Source: Flectonema sp. DT1601
Taxonomy: Eukaryota; Euglenozoa; Diplonemea; Diplonemida; Diplonemidae
Length of the DNA stretch: 64,000 nucleotides
Reading direction: 5' to 3'
Assembly (NCBI GenBank): GCA_964019425.1
Contig: OZ025807.1
Location: 740,823-804,822, forward strand
How positions within the stretch are numbered: position 1 is the stretch's first letter; each line of letters opens with the position of its first letter. The position numbers and the translations under genes are program-made. This document shows, piece after piece, positions 53,550 to 63,459 of this stretch. Under the pieces are notes generated by a model, which saw only the letters and a list, made by a program, of their open reading frames with translations, made no database searches and was not told the DNA's origin.

Positions 53550-54173
53550 ATGCCTGTGATTGATAGCGATTCATGTGCTGGTGTGATCGCAGATGAAGTT
53601 CCAATCGCTGAAGAAACCTCAACAAGAGATTACATGACTACCGCAAAGAATGGAAAAATATCCCAATTAGCTTGTTTATGTGGTCTAAACAGAATTACAA
53701 TGAAGGAATGTTGTGTTGTCAGAGAACGAGCATTAATCAGAGCTGACTTAGCCTATGTTTTCATTGGTAGTTATTGTATAGTCGGAATAAGAGCTATAAT
53801 TAGACCTCACTGGAAACGGTTTAAAGGTGCGATCACGTTTTTTCCAGTAAAAATAGGAAGTTTTGTCAACATCGGCAACGACGTTTGCATAGAATCCACG
53901 AGTATCGGTAATTATGTTACGATAGGAGAGAATTCAATACTAGGAAAGCGTTCAGTAGTAAAGAGCTGTGTAGTTATAGAGCCTCATACAAACATACCTC
54001 CTGATACTATTCTACCATCGTTTACACGTTGGGAGGGTGATCCCGCTCGCTGTACTAGTTATCTTCATGAAGGTGCTATTCACGATATAAAACAAGTTTG
54101 TAAAATGACTTTTAGTAACATAATTTTTACTGACATACCTGCTTCACAACCACCTCCAGAGTCACCGTCTTAA
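53550..54173 (+). CDS. DCTN5: Dynactin subunit p25 (DCTN5)
   Basis: This 207-aa protein (human about 182) is a left-handed beta-helix of hexapeptide repeats. Family landmarks are TAAKNGKISQLACLCG-like opening strand (human TASGNKVSRQSVLCG), RADLAYVFIGSYCIVG, IRPHWKRFKGAITFFPVKIG (human [20 protein letters not shown]), IGNDVCIEST, IGNYVTIGENSILGKR and a C-terminal PPDTILPSFTRWEGDPAR (human PPETVVPPFTVFSGCP). p25 sits with p27, p62 and Arp11 at the pointed end of the dynactin filament and helps recruit early endosome cargo for dynein. The N-terminal 25 residues and Pro/Ser tail (PASQPPPESPS) are extra. Single exon. Confidence 0.92.
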   Translation: MPVIDSDSCAGVIADEVPIAEETSTRDYMTTAKNGKISQLACLCGLNRITMKECCVVRERALIRADLAYVFIGSYCIVGIRAIIRPHWKRFKGAITFFPVKIGSFVNIGNDVCIESTSIGNYVTIGENSILGKRSVVKSCVVIEPHTNIPPDTILPSFTRWEGDPARCTSYLHEGAIHDIKQVCKMTFSNIIFTDIPASQPPPESPS

Positions 54174-54316
54174 AAGGGTTTCATTTCAAACTAAAGATTG
54201 TTTTTTAATCTGTCGAACGTTTCGATTGTTTTTCTGGTTTCGAAGAGTTCTTACCAAAAGAATTCATCAAACTTTCTTAACGAAAACCCTCTTCCCTATC
54301 AGCTATCACAAATATA

Positions 54317-55195
54317 ATGTTTCGTTCTCTTAACTTTGGCCTCTGCGGAATCGCAAGGAGGCAGTTTTCAGACAAGGCGAGTCTGATGAAGGGAGTAAAG
54401 GAATTACGTGGCCTTACAGGAGCGGGTCTTAATGACTGTAGAGCTGCGTGGATAGCAGCAGAAGGAGCCCAAGAAGAAGCACTAAACTGGTTGGAAAAGA
54501 AAGGAATTGCAAAGGCAGACAAGAAGAGAAGCCGTATTACAGGAGCGGGCGTTGTCTCTGCAACGCACAGCAATTCTGGTTCAGCTATATTCGAACTCAA
54601 TTCTGAGACGGATTTCGTTGCGAAAACAGATTGCTTTAAGAGCCTTCTTAATGACATTCAGGAAAACTGTCCAACACAATCTGACAATTTACTGAAGTCT
54701 CTTAATGATATTGATGGTCTTCAGAATACTTTGACAACAGCAATCTCAACAACAGGTGAGAATATTAGAATTAGAAGAGCTTTTTGGATGCCAAAATCAG
54801 AACACGGTGTGATCGGATTGTACATCCACAATAGAATTAGTGGAACATACGACAGTGGTGCACTTCTTTCAGCTGTTTCATTGACACCTGAAGTCGAACC
54901 TCGAGACCCTGATGCCTTTCTCGCCGTCGCCAACTCTCTTGCTCAGCACATCGTCGCCTCCAGCGATGAGGACATCCCTCTTCTTGAACAGAAGTTTATG
55001 CAACAGGAAAAAACAGTTGGTGGATGGCTTAAGGCAAAGGGTAAACAAGTAGGCTGTCGTAAAATAACGGTTTGTAGATTGAAAACTTAGTTGTTGTACA
55101 AACATTAATTGATTTAGTAACAAAGTAAAACACAAAAACAGATTACCGAATCACTCTTATGGAGATGCGGTGAACAAATTGAAGGCGAAGAGTAG
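54317..55195 (+). CDS. Mitochondrial elongation factor Ts
   Basis: Two exons (54317-55048, 55142-55195; intron 93 nt, donor GTAGGC, acceptor AAACAG) give about 261 aa. EF-Ts exchanges GDP for GTP on mitochondrial EF-Tu. The N-terminus MFRSLNFGLCGIARRQFSDK looks like a mitochondrial presequence. The UBA-like N-domain has VKELRGLTGAGLNDCRAAW (family (L)R..TGAGMMDCK.AL), followed by EALNWLEKKGIAKADKK (family WLR.KG..KA.KK). The core has NSETDFVAKTDCF, the ETDFVA.N motif that touches EF-Tu. LEQKFMQQEKTVGGWL resembles the C-terminal P.....TV...L segment. Exon 2 codes ITESLLWRCGEQIEGEE, which matches the family end (V)TRFVRF.VGEGIE; this supports the intron over the unspliced stop at 55090. Confidence 0.9.
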
Positions 55196-55966
55196 TTCGC
55201 GAACAGGCATTCGGGAGCTCTGCAACGACTCGAAACAGGTGAAGTTGTATTACTGTTTCCGTTGATGTGTTTACTTAAACGATATCCCTTTGAAGGTTGT
55301 AAATAAATATTTGTGTTTTAGTATTCGCGGTTACGAAGATTGATGTTTTCCTACTGCGGAAATGTGAGTACAATTTTGCGCGCGGAGAGGTTTTTTTTTT
55401 TTGATCATGCGACTCAAATTGTTATCTTGTTCGTCACGGAGTCGTGTTGGTTTTATTTTGTTGAGTAACTAAATGTTAAATATTTCTGTACTTTAATCAA
55501 ATCAGATTACTCAAAATAATGTAACGGGTTTGGGAATCCCTGCTGTGACATAACTCCACAGCCACCTCCATGGCTGTGGAGTTATGTCGATCCGATGAGA
55601 GAGTTGCCAAGTTTTAGTTGTGTTTTTATTATTGGAAGTAGTTTCTTGTCTGTCTGTTCGCAAATCGCTTCTCTTGTTCTTTCAGTTTTAGTCGTATTTT
55701 AAATAATGGAGATCTTCCTGTTCACTCGGGTCTTAGTACACTAAAATCAAAGATTCTTTCCTACATGGTTGCGGCGCACTTGAAACTTGATTAAGTTACG
55801 TCACTCTCTTTGAGCTGTCTGTGAGAACGAGTAGTCATTATCGTTGTTTTGTATCTAAATAGTTACTTTCAAAACTCTAAAAACTGCTTATTTCACACAT
55901 GTGGATTTTGATTATTAGAAACGTACTTGTCAATTCCAATTTTAACATTCTTTAACAGCCAGAAAG
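55196..55966 (+). other. Spacer upstream of the J-protein gene
   Basis: No coding gene is seen. It contains the long perfect hairpin at 55547-55588. An acceptor-like TTTAACAG ends at 55958, eight bases before the next ATG. Confidence 0.4.
55547..55588. other. 18-bp perfect hairpin with 6-nt loop (candidate small RNA)
   Basis: GACATAACTCCACAGCCA (55547-55564) pairs perfectly with TGGCTGTGGAGTTATGTC (55571-55588) around CCTCCA. It is one of the strongest inverted repeats in the window, and its arms are more G+C-rich than the surroundings. No terminator-like T run follows. It may be a small-RNA precursor, an mRNA 3' structure or a palindromic insertion. Confidence 0.55.
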
Positions 55967-58540
55967 ATGCTCCGAGCTTCGCTGTTGCTATTTTTGAGCG
56001 TTGTAAGTTCTCTTATAGACAGTACTGAGGGAGATCATTATGCTGTGTTGGGTGTTCGTAGAGGAGATGACTCCAAAACGATTAAGAAATCTTATAAAAA
56101 ACTTGCAATGAAATACCACCCGGACCACAATAGTGATGAGGGTGCGAGGGAAAAATTTATGGAAATTCAAAAATCATATGGAATATTAAGTGACGACGAT
56201 AAGAGAAGGACCTACGACTTGACTGGTCATGACGGCGAGGACAACAATGGAAGACAACAACATCATCACCATCACCCATTTCATCCGTTTGCTCAGCAAT
56301 TCCCCAACCCAATACACTTTGATTGCCAGCTACTAAACCGGTATGTAATATTAAATCATCATTGTGTTATAAGTTTCTATCCAGCTTAATAATACAAAAA
56401 GAAAAAAAAAAAAAAAAAACACACAGCGGCGACTTCCATCACTTTGTACACTCTGGTTCTATTTATATGGTTTTCTTCTTCTCGAGATACGATGGATTCT
56501 CTCGTCAATTTTCTACTCGTTATACGAATTTGGGCGATGAGTTTACTGGACTGGCACAGTTTGCAGCAGTCGACACAACTGTAGAGAGGTATGTGTACTT
56601 ACTGACTATAGCTGTTGAGGAAATAAAAAAAAAAAACAACAACTACTTGTGTTTGACTCACACTTTTAAAAGACTACATTTGAAAGGAAAAACAAAAAAA
56701 ACAAAACAGATATCTCACGGGATCACAAGGAGTTCAAAGCGTTCCGACGGTGGTTCTTTATTATCACGAAAAGAAATATTTTCTCCCCTATGGTTCTTCT
56801 GTTGATGAGACGAGTATCACGAAGTTGTTTTTTTCAGTTTATGAAGATCCCGTTGAAAGAGTCGATGGATCAAACATTGACGAATTCCTCAACAGGGATT
56901 TCAATCGAATTAAAGTATGTAAACAAAGCACTAGTTAACACCACGAGCAGAAAGTACAAACACAACACAATAAAAACAGGTGATATACTTCACCTCAAGT
57001 AGTGGTGAAATGAACAGAGTCTCTCCATCAGGTACACCACTACTGTGGTTGTCAATTGTTGAGGAATATAATAAAGTTCATTCGATTGAGGAACCGATTC
57101 TATTCGCAGTTTGCAGCGGAAACGATGAAATTGCTAGAAACAAATTTAAAGGAAAAGTAAAATCCCATGGAAGGGTCACTGTCTTAGTTAGGAATTATGG
57201 TTCTGGAATTTTTGTCAAGACTGGAGGAATTCGCAGTAAACCAGCTGTGTTGGATTTTTTAAATTCCAACAGCATGAATGATGTTCCTAAAATCACTGAT
57301 GTTAACGTGAGACAGTTAACAAAAAGGAAGTCTCTCTTGACACTCGCATTCACATCCTCAGCTTCTAATTCCGTAAAGAGCCTCATGCTTTCTGTTTTGG
57401 AGCAGGCTCATGTCGGTGGTGTTCAAAAGGTATTTCATTATAGTTTTATCAACAGCGGAAAAAGAAGTCTATTTATTTTTAAAAACAAAAAAAAACATTT
57501 ATCAAAGCAAAGACAATAAAATAATAATAACTTAAACCACAGGCCTGGCTAAATGGTTACCGTCAACCTGCTTTCATGAACGCTGTGGGTGCCGTACTGC
57601 CATCAACAGCAGGGGTTTTAATATTATCTTCTGGTAGTGGCGGAGTAGGAATTACATTGCCTGTTGGGGAGACGATGACTGCAGAAGAAGTAAGTATTTG
57701 GGTTACCAGGAGTTTATCAGAATTAGGGAAGAAGCACACCAGTCGTGGTGGCGACGTGAAATTTGACATCGTCTTTGATGAACCTAAAATTAAAACCTTC
57801 TCAATGAGATGGAAGAATTTCATCAAGTCCTTCACTCGTCTAACTCAGAGTGTGAACGTCAGTTGGGAAACTATTCTATTCGTCTTTGCAGTCATCGCGT
57901 TGTGGGCAAACAATCCAAAAGAAAACACCACCCAGAACCGAACTAGACCTCAATCAACAACACAGCAGCGGTCATCAACAATGAGAAGCGAACATGGGCG
58001 TGAAGCTGCACTTCGACGTACTCTTGTCCGTTTGTCTCCACTGTCTGCACACAATTTAATGTCGAAGAAAGTTGTTTTGTTGTTTTTATTACCAAAATCT
58101 GCTTTTGCGAATAAAATAGTTCTTGACGATCCTCTCTTCAAAGATCCAAGACTGTCACACGCGTACATAACTGAGGTTTGTTTAATCTATAACTTTTTAC
58201 TTATTGTACTAAAGACATCATAAAAACAACAACACCAACAACAACAACTACAAATAGGAACATCGCGACTCCCTTCCTTGGTACGACATCTTAGGTTGTC
58301 CTCGACAGCAATTTGCAATTTATTGTCTACGAGGTGATAGACAGAAGTTTGGGAGGCTTTTAGCTAAGGTTTGATTTTTTTTTTTTTTTTTTTTTTTATA
58401 AGTTCAAAAAGCAACAAGACAAATATTCCTAAAAACAGTGTGATATACCATCACCACCTGAAATTAAAAATGCTGCTGAAAAGATTTTAGATGGTACGGT
58501 CAGCTTCTCCAGTATCAGTAATTGGCCTTATGTTCCATAA
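55967..58540 (+). CDS. DNAJC16-like ER J-protein with thioredoxin-type region and C-terminal membrane span
   Basis: Seven exons (55967-56340, 56427-56588, 56710-56914, 56980-57429, 57543-58175, 58258-58368, 58439-58540) give 678 aa with phases consistent throughout. A signal peptide (LRASLLLFLSVVSSLIDS) is followed by a J domain (about 23-87) with the HPD motif (KYHPDHN) that stimulates Hsp70 ATPase. A His-rich spacer (QQHHHHHPFHPF) precedes thioredoxin-fold-like sequence (QGVQSVPTVVLYYHEKKYF) that lacks a CxxC, then a long region as in DNAJC16/ERdj8. A single membrane span (TILFVFAVIALWA) lies near residue 505. In animals DNAJC16 is an ER protein that affects autophagosome size. Here the likely role is ER membrane chaperone recruitment. 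Donors are mainly GTATGT and GTTTGT. Confidence 0.8.
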
Positions 58541-58992
58541 CTCTTGACTAGTGGAGTTGGTTCTACATTCTGATAGATCGATTATCGGACATTTCGGTTG
58601 CCACCGTCTTTAAAATAAACAAATAATAAGGTTTATTTCTGTTATGGTATTTCTTTACAAAGGGATTAAGCTTTTTCTTGTTTAGTTTCACATTCCTAGT
58701 TAGGATCAAATCTTTTTATGAGGGCCAGGAGTGCGTCAGGTCCTATTCCACCTTCCGTAGTATTTCTTTTACTCAATTAGCGGATAGAGGTTTCAATATT
58801 TTGATCAACTTAAAAAGAAAAAAAAAAAAAAAAGGCAGGCGTTTCTATCCACCGTTTTGCTTGGAAATCTATTTCTTCAATTTTTCAATTACTAAAACCT
58901 ATTTTTTCCTATTTCCCCTCTCGCTTCTTTTCTAATCGCTTCGTTTCTCCCCTTTACAGCTTTTACTTCATTTACACAAACAAACTACTGAA
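58541..58992 (+). other. Spacer and 5' leader of copy D
   Basis: The spacer has A/T tracts and no gene. CCTTTACAG ends at 58959; the conserved leader starts just after it, with the sequence before it unlike that before the other copies. Confidence 0.45.
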
Positions 58993-59916
58993 ATGGGTAT
59001 CGTTGCCATCGTCGACATTCTCATCACAGCGAACAGCGCACAGGTACAGGTGGAGCTGCACGAGCCACACATCTGGCAGTACACCGACATCTGGTGTGCG
59101 GCGTATCCGTTTCCTCCTACGGACTTGGACGACCCGTTCAGTTCGATTCACAGTGTGCACATATCGAGTCCGACGAACGAGTTGCACAACATGCCGCCGA
59201 TCCACTTCGACGCGGCGGGGGATCCGTTGTCTTCAGAGAGACCGTACTGGATCAAATGCCATGCTGATGAGACTTGGTACGGAACTGTGTTCCACCACTT
59301 CCTGCAGACCATCATCACCACACACGAACCTGACGGTTGCCACACCGGAGTGCATTACTTCAACCCTGCTGGAGTAGAGAGCCACTTAGCCGTGCATGGA
59401 CCGATCGCAGATGGAAACGTTGACCTGGGACACACGAACTACTTCAAGTTCCCATCGGGTATCCGTGGACTGAATGTGTTCGACGTTCCCCGTCCTCTTC
59501 CTTCTGGGTCGAGTCTGGAGTTGACGTGCTGCCGTGGAGAGGAATGTGAATTCTGGGTGACGATGTACGTGTGCAAAGAGTGTACGGGTCCGAGACCTGA
59601 CGGTTTGCAAACGGAGCTGTTGTCGAGCGGATGGGATGCTGGAAGCTGCTCTCCGTGTTTCGATGACGACAGGACAACAATTTCATTTCACAAGCACGTG
59701 AACGCTAACTCTGGAACTTACAAGGAGACCCTGCACAGTGCCTACGATGAGATTGCTGTTGTGTTTGGTCTCGAAGGGTGTGTCTCTACCCCGTGGTGCA
59801 GCAAGCAGCCTGGACCTCAACTTGGCGGTGGTATTAAAAACACTGCTTGCTTCAGAAGAGGCAACTGCCCTCATCCATTTGTTGGAGAGGTTGAACTAGA
59901 AGAAGCAGATAGGTAG
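58993..59916 (+). CDS. Cys/His/Trp-rich family protein, copy D (307 aa), unknown
   Basis: Its protein is the same as copy E over the parts compared and differs from B mainly by lacking the extra residue after GPI. It ends FVGEVELEEADR. Upstream homology to the other copies begins only within the leader, right after an acceptor-like TTTACAG, while the whole 3' spacer is nearly identical to that of copy B. Motifs, base composition and open questions are as for copy A. Confidence 0.82.
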   Translation: MGIVAIVDILITANSAQVQVELHEPHIWQYTDIWCAAYPFPPTDLDDPFSSIHSVHISSPTNELHNMPPIHFDAAGDPLSSERPYWIKCHADETWYGTVFHHFLQTIITTHEPDGCHTGVHYFNPAGVESHLAVHGPIADGNVDLGHTNYFKFPSGIRGLNVFDVPRPLPSGSSLELTCCRGEECEFWVTMYVCKECTGPRPDGLQTELLSSGWDAGSCSPCFDDDRTTISFHKHVNANSGTYKETLHSAYDEIAVVFGLEGCVSTPWCSKQPGPQLGGGIKNTACFRRGNCPHPFVGEVELEEADR

Positions 59917-60126
59917 ATTCGCTAAAAGTAACACGTAGTTTTTAATTGCAATATTCAGGGAGAATGAATTTCCTGTTGCTTCCCTCTCTCTTTTAAATAT
60001 TCGCTCTCTGCCTAATTGTCGCCCCCACATACACACGAATTGAAATTGCTGTGTGTGTGAGGTGGTGATGAAGTGATGGTGCTGCGATCAGCACTTTTTC
60101 TATTTATAATATATTTAGCTGCATTA

Positions 60127-60176
60127 CCAACTATTATGGAAAAGGATGTAATGATAAGCACTCTTTCCGTAGTTGG
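60127..60176 (+). other. Conserved 3' hairpin of the five-copy family, copy D
   Basis: It is the same as the hairpin after copy B (CCAACTA...TAGTTGG with inner GGAAA/TTTCC). Confidence 0.55.
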
Positions 60177-60488
60177 GATCTACGCAAATGAAAAAACGAA
60201 ATATTTCCATCCTTACGACCCTTTAACGTTCTTTCTAATTTAGGGTTCCCTCCATCCGTTCATTTTATTTACCAAATTGAAACTAGTTTATTGAGATCCC
60301 TGTTGTTGTTATTCTTATCTTAGACTTGTTCAGGAATATGTGTCTTCGATTGAAGTTGAGGCGGGACTTCGAATCCGACATGTGATGTGAGGTCATTAAA
60401 GATAGAACAAAGCTATATGCAATTTATAAAACCCTTTTCATGCTTCTCCCAACAGTTTATACTTCATTTACACAAACAAACTACTGAA

Positions 60489-61412
60489 ATGGGTATCGTT
60501 GCCATCGTCGACATTCTCATCACAGCGAACAGCGCACAGGTACAGGTGGAGCTGCACGAGCCACACATCTGGCAGTACACCGACATCTGGTGTGCGGCGT
60601 ATCCGTTTCCTCCTACGGACTTGGACGACCCGTTCAGTTCGATTCACAGTGTGCACATATCGAGTCCGACGAACGAGTTGCACAACATGCCGCCGATCCA
60701 CTTCGACGCGGCGGGGGATCCGTTGTCTTCAGAGAGACCGTACTGGATCAAATGCCATGCTGATGAGACTTGGTACGGAACTGTGTTCCACCACTTCCTG
60801 CAGACCATCATCACCACACACGAACCTGACGGTTGCCACACCGGAGTGCATTACTTCAACCCTGCTGGAGTAGAGAGCCACTTAGCCGTGCATGGACCGA
60901 TCGCAGATGGAAACGTTGACCTGGGACACACGAACTACTTCAAGTTCCCATCGGGTATCCGTGGACTGAACGTGTTCGACGTTCCCCGTCCTCTTCCTTC
61001 TGGGTCGAGTCTGGAGTTGACGTGCTGCCGTGGAGAGGAATGTGAATTCTGGGTGACGATGTACGTGTGCAAAGAGTGTACGGGTCCGAGACCTGACGGT
61101 TTGCAAACGGAGCTGTTGTCGAGCGGATGGGATGCTGGAAGCTGCTCTCCGTGTTTCGATGACGACAGGACAACAATTTCATTTCACAAGCACGTGAACG
61201 CTAACTCTGGAACTTACAAGGAGACCCTGCACAGTGCCTACGATGAGATTGCTGTTGTGTTTGGTCTCGAAGGGTGTGTCTCTACCCCGTGGTGCAGCAA
61301 GCAGCCTGGACCTCAACTTGGCGGTGGTATTAAAAACACTGCTTGCTTCAGAAGAGGCAACTGCCCTCATCCATTTGTTGGAGAGGTTGAGCTAGAAGAA
61401 GCAGATAGGTAG
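60489..61412 (+). CDS. Cys/His/Trp-rich family protein, copy E (307 aa), unknown
   Basis: This last copy of the array is near-identical to D, and its upstream 100 bases match those of copy C, including CCCAACAG at 60455. It ends FVGEVELEEADR. Family-like 3' sequence continues to about 61835, where it gives way to the GH28 upstream region. The upstream open frame to 60387 is not shared by copies A and D and is rejected as coding. Confidence 0.82.
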   Translation: MGIVAIVDILITANSAQVQVELHEPHIWQYTDIWCAAYPFPPTDLDDPFSSIHSVHISSPTNELHNMPPIHFDAAGDPLSSERPYWIKCHADETWYGTVFHHFLQTIITTHEPDGCHTGVHYFNPAGVESHLAVHGPIADGNVDLGHTNYFKFPSGIRGLNVFDVPRPLPSGSSLELTCCRGEECEFWVTMYVCKECTGPRPDGLQTELLSSGWDAGSCSPCFDDDRTTISFHKHVNANSGTYKETLHSAYDEIAVVFGLEGCVSTPWCSKQPGPQLGGGIKNTACFRRGNCPHPFVGEVELEEADR

Positions 61413-61619
61413 ATACGCTAAAAGTAACACGTAGTTTTTAATTGCCTTCGGGGAGAATGAATTTCCTGTTGCTTCCCTCTCTCTTTTAAATATTCGCTCT
61501 CTGCCTAATTGTCGCCCCCACATACACACGAATTGAAATTGCTGTGTGTGTGAGGTGGTGATGAAGTGATGGTGCTGTGATCAGCACTTTTTCTATTTAT
61601 AATATATTTAGCTGCATTA

Positions 61620-61669
61620 CCAACTATTATGGAAAAGGATGTAATGATAAGCACTCTTTCCGTAGTTGG
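61620..61669 (+). other. Conserved 3' hairpin of the five-copy family, copy E
   Basis: It is the same stem and loop as after copies B and D, about 208 nt after the stop. Confidence 0.55.
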
Positions 61670-61950
61670 GATCTACGCAAATGAAAAAACGAAATATTTC
61701 CATCCTTACGACCCTTTAACGTTCTTTCTAATTTAGGGTTCCCTCCATCCGTTCATTTTATTTACCAAATTGAAACTAGTTTATTGAGATCCCTGTTGTT
61801 GTTATTCTTTAGACTTGTTCAGGAATATGTGTTTTCAATGTGAAACTTTCGTGACTGTAAAGTGTTGGTGTTGAGGACTTCACAGTGCCGAGGAAGTAAC
61901 ATAAGTACAAATCATATTTATATGTTTTTTCAGAGTTTAAGACAACATCA

Positions 61951-63459
61951 ATGAAGCGTTTTAGAGCATCGGCGTTGTTGTTGCTGATCGTTGTCGTTAC
62001 CAGTGAAGTTGTAAACTTTGAATCCATAGGAGGAATTCCGGAAGCAAGAGACTTAGACACTTGTTGGAAGAATGGAAGGCTTCTTAACGACACTCTAAAT
62101 AGACTGCTCCCTGGTGATGTGTTTTTACTTCCTAATAAGACGTTTCACACAATGGGTGGGATATTGGTTTCGGATATCCACAATGTCGATATTCAAATTG
62201 ATGGAACGTTGTCGTACAGCAATGATAAAAAACAGTGGCCAAGAACCACACCTGGAAAAGACGGCAAGGTCTTAATGTGTATGAAATACAATAACATATC
62301 AAACGTAAATTTCACGTCAAGTGGTACTGGAACCTTTCAAGGTAACGGTGATAAGTGGTGGGGGATTCCAGGTTTGCATTTTTTTTAAAAATCTTTTTGT
62401 AGTCCTCCGTTAACCGACTACAGAACATTAACAATATCACTACAGGAGTTGGATATGTTGAAATCGGAGAAAACCGTCCAAGGCTATTCCAAATAGAATC
62501 ATCTCGTGGCATTCTTGTTGAGAATATTATGTTTCTACAATCACCTTATTGGACATTCACAGTCAACGTTGATGGCATGGAAGTAAGAAATTGCCACATT
62601 TCAGCGAGGAGAACTGAGGATGACGGGCATAACCTAATCGATTTATCCGCCTTTAACACTGATGGGTATGGATCATTTATTATTGTTGATAATGTAAGAC
62701 AATGTGAGAACTAATAACAACTAACAATACAGCTATGACGTGACAGGTAAGAATGTTTGGATTCACGATTGTACTGTTTGGAATCAAGACGACTGTATTG
62801 CAGTTAAAGACGGTTCTGAAAACATGTTATTCGAAAGGATTGAAGCCTCCGGTTTAGGGCTTACAATTGGGTCAATCGGTTCTTCAGTTGTTAGGAATAT
62901 AACATTCAGGGATTGCCACATGCATAAAACAGTTAAAGGAATTTATATGAAATTTAGAGCTCTCCATGCCCCGGGTTCGATTTCTGATATCCTGTACGAG
63001 AATATAGTCATTGATTCCCCTGAGCAGGTTTGTTTTTTCTTCTATTTTTATTTTATGTCAATTGGTTAATCATCACAACTATAAACTAAACAACAGGTCC
63101 CGATATGGATTGGACCTGCTCAACAGAGTGACACGTCAGATATCTGTGCTGCACATCCATGTTCATTGTGTTGGCCTGAGATACCTGATGCGAAGTGTAG
63201 CCTCCCTGTTTTGGGATCCTATGCGAATATAACACTCAGAAACATAACAATAAACAATCCAAAAGAGTCTCCGGGTATTATTATGTCGAATGAAAGTAAT
63301 CCGATGATAAATATTACTTTCGAAGATGTTGTTGTAAACAATCCAGGAATGAAACCTTGGGGTAGTCAATACTACAACTGCGTTGGTGTTAAGAATGGCG
63401 TTGCTAAGGGGAAGACGTGGCCTGTTCCGCCATGTTTTAGTAACCAAACATCGCTCTAA
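61951..63459 (+). CDS. Glycoside hydrolase family 28 (polygalacturonase-like, secreted)
   Basis: Four exons (61951-62371, 62446-62665, 62733-63027, 63097-63459; introns 67-74 nt; donors GTTTGC, GTATGG, GTTTGT) give about 432 aa. The signal peptide is FRASALLLLIVVVTS. The right-handed beta-helix motifs of GH28 are present: NTDGYDVTGKNVWI (split by intron 2, with catalytic Asp), NQDDCIAVKDGS (Asp-Asp pair) and GLGLTIGSIG, where the usual motif is GHG.SIGS.G, so the conserved His is Leu here. KGIYMKF stands where RIKT-like residues bind substrate in endopolygalacturonases. Several NxS/T sequons fit secretion. It probably acts on pectic or related uronan substrates, but the changed His and RIK sites suggest an exo-acting or divergent specificity. 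An acceptor-like TTTTTTCAG lies 17 nt upstream of the ATG. Confidence 0.85.

Larger units (their letters stand above)
58965..61440 (+). repeat. Segmental duplicate of 47350-49830 (copies D-E match copies B-C)
   Basis: Both coding units and the roughly 480-bp spacer between them match the B-C block. In the spacer I noticed only one base difference (GACGTGTG in B-C, GACATGTG in D-E). Homology to B-C starts within the 5' leader and fades just after the last stop codon. The match points to a recent duplication or ongoing gene conversion over about 10 kb. Confidence 0.75.

Noticed and set aside
46271-61370. Minus-strand frames of 60-160 codons inside each family copy
   Set aside because: They repeat in every copy because the coding sequence does; they show no independent start context or domain.
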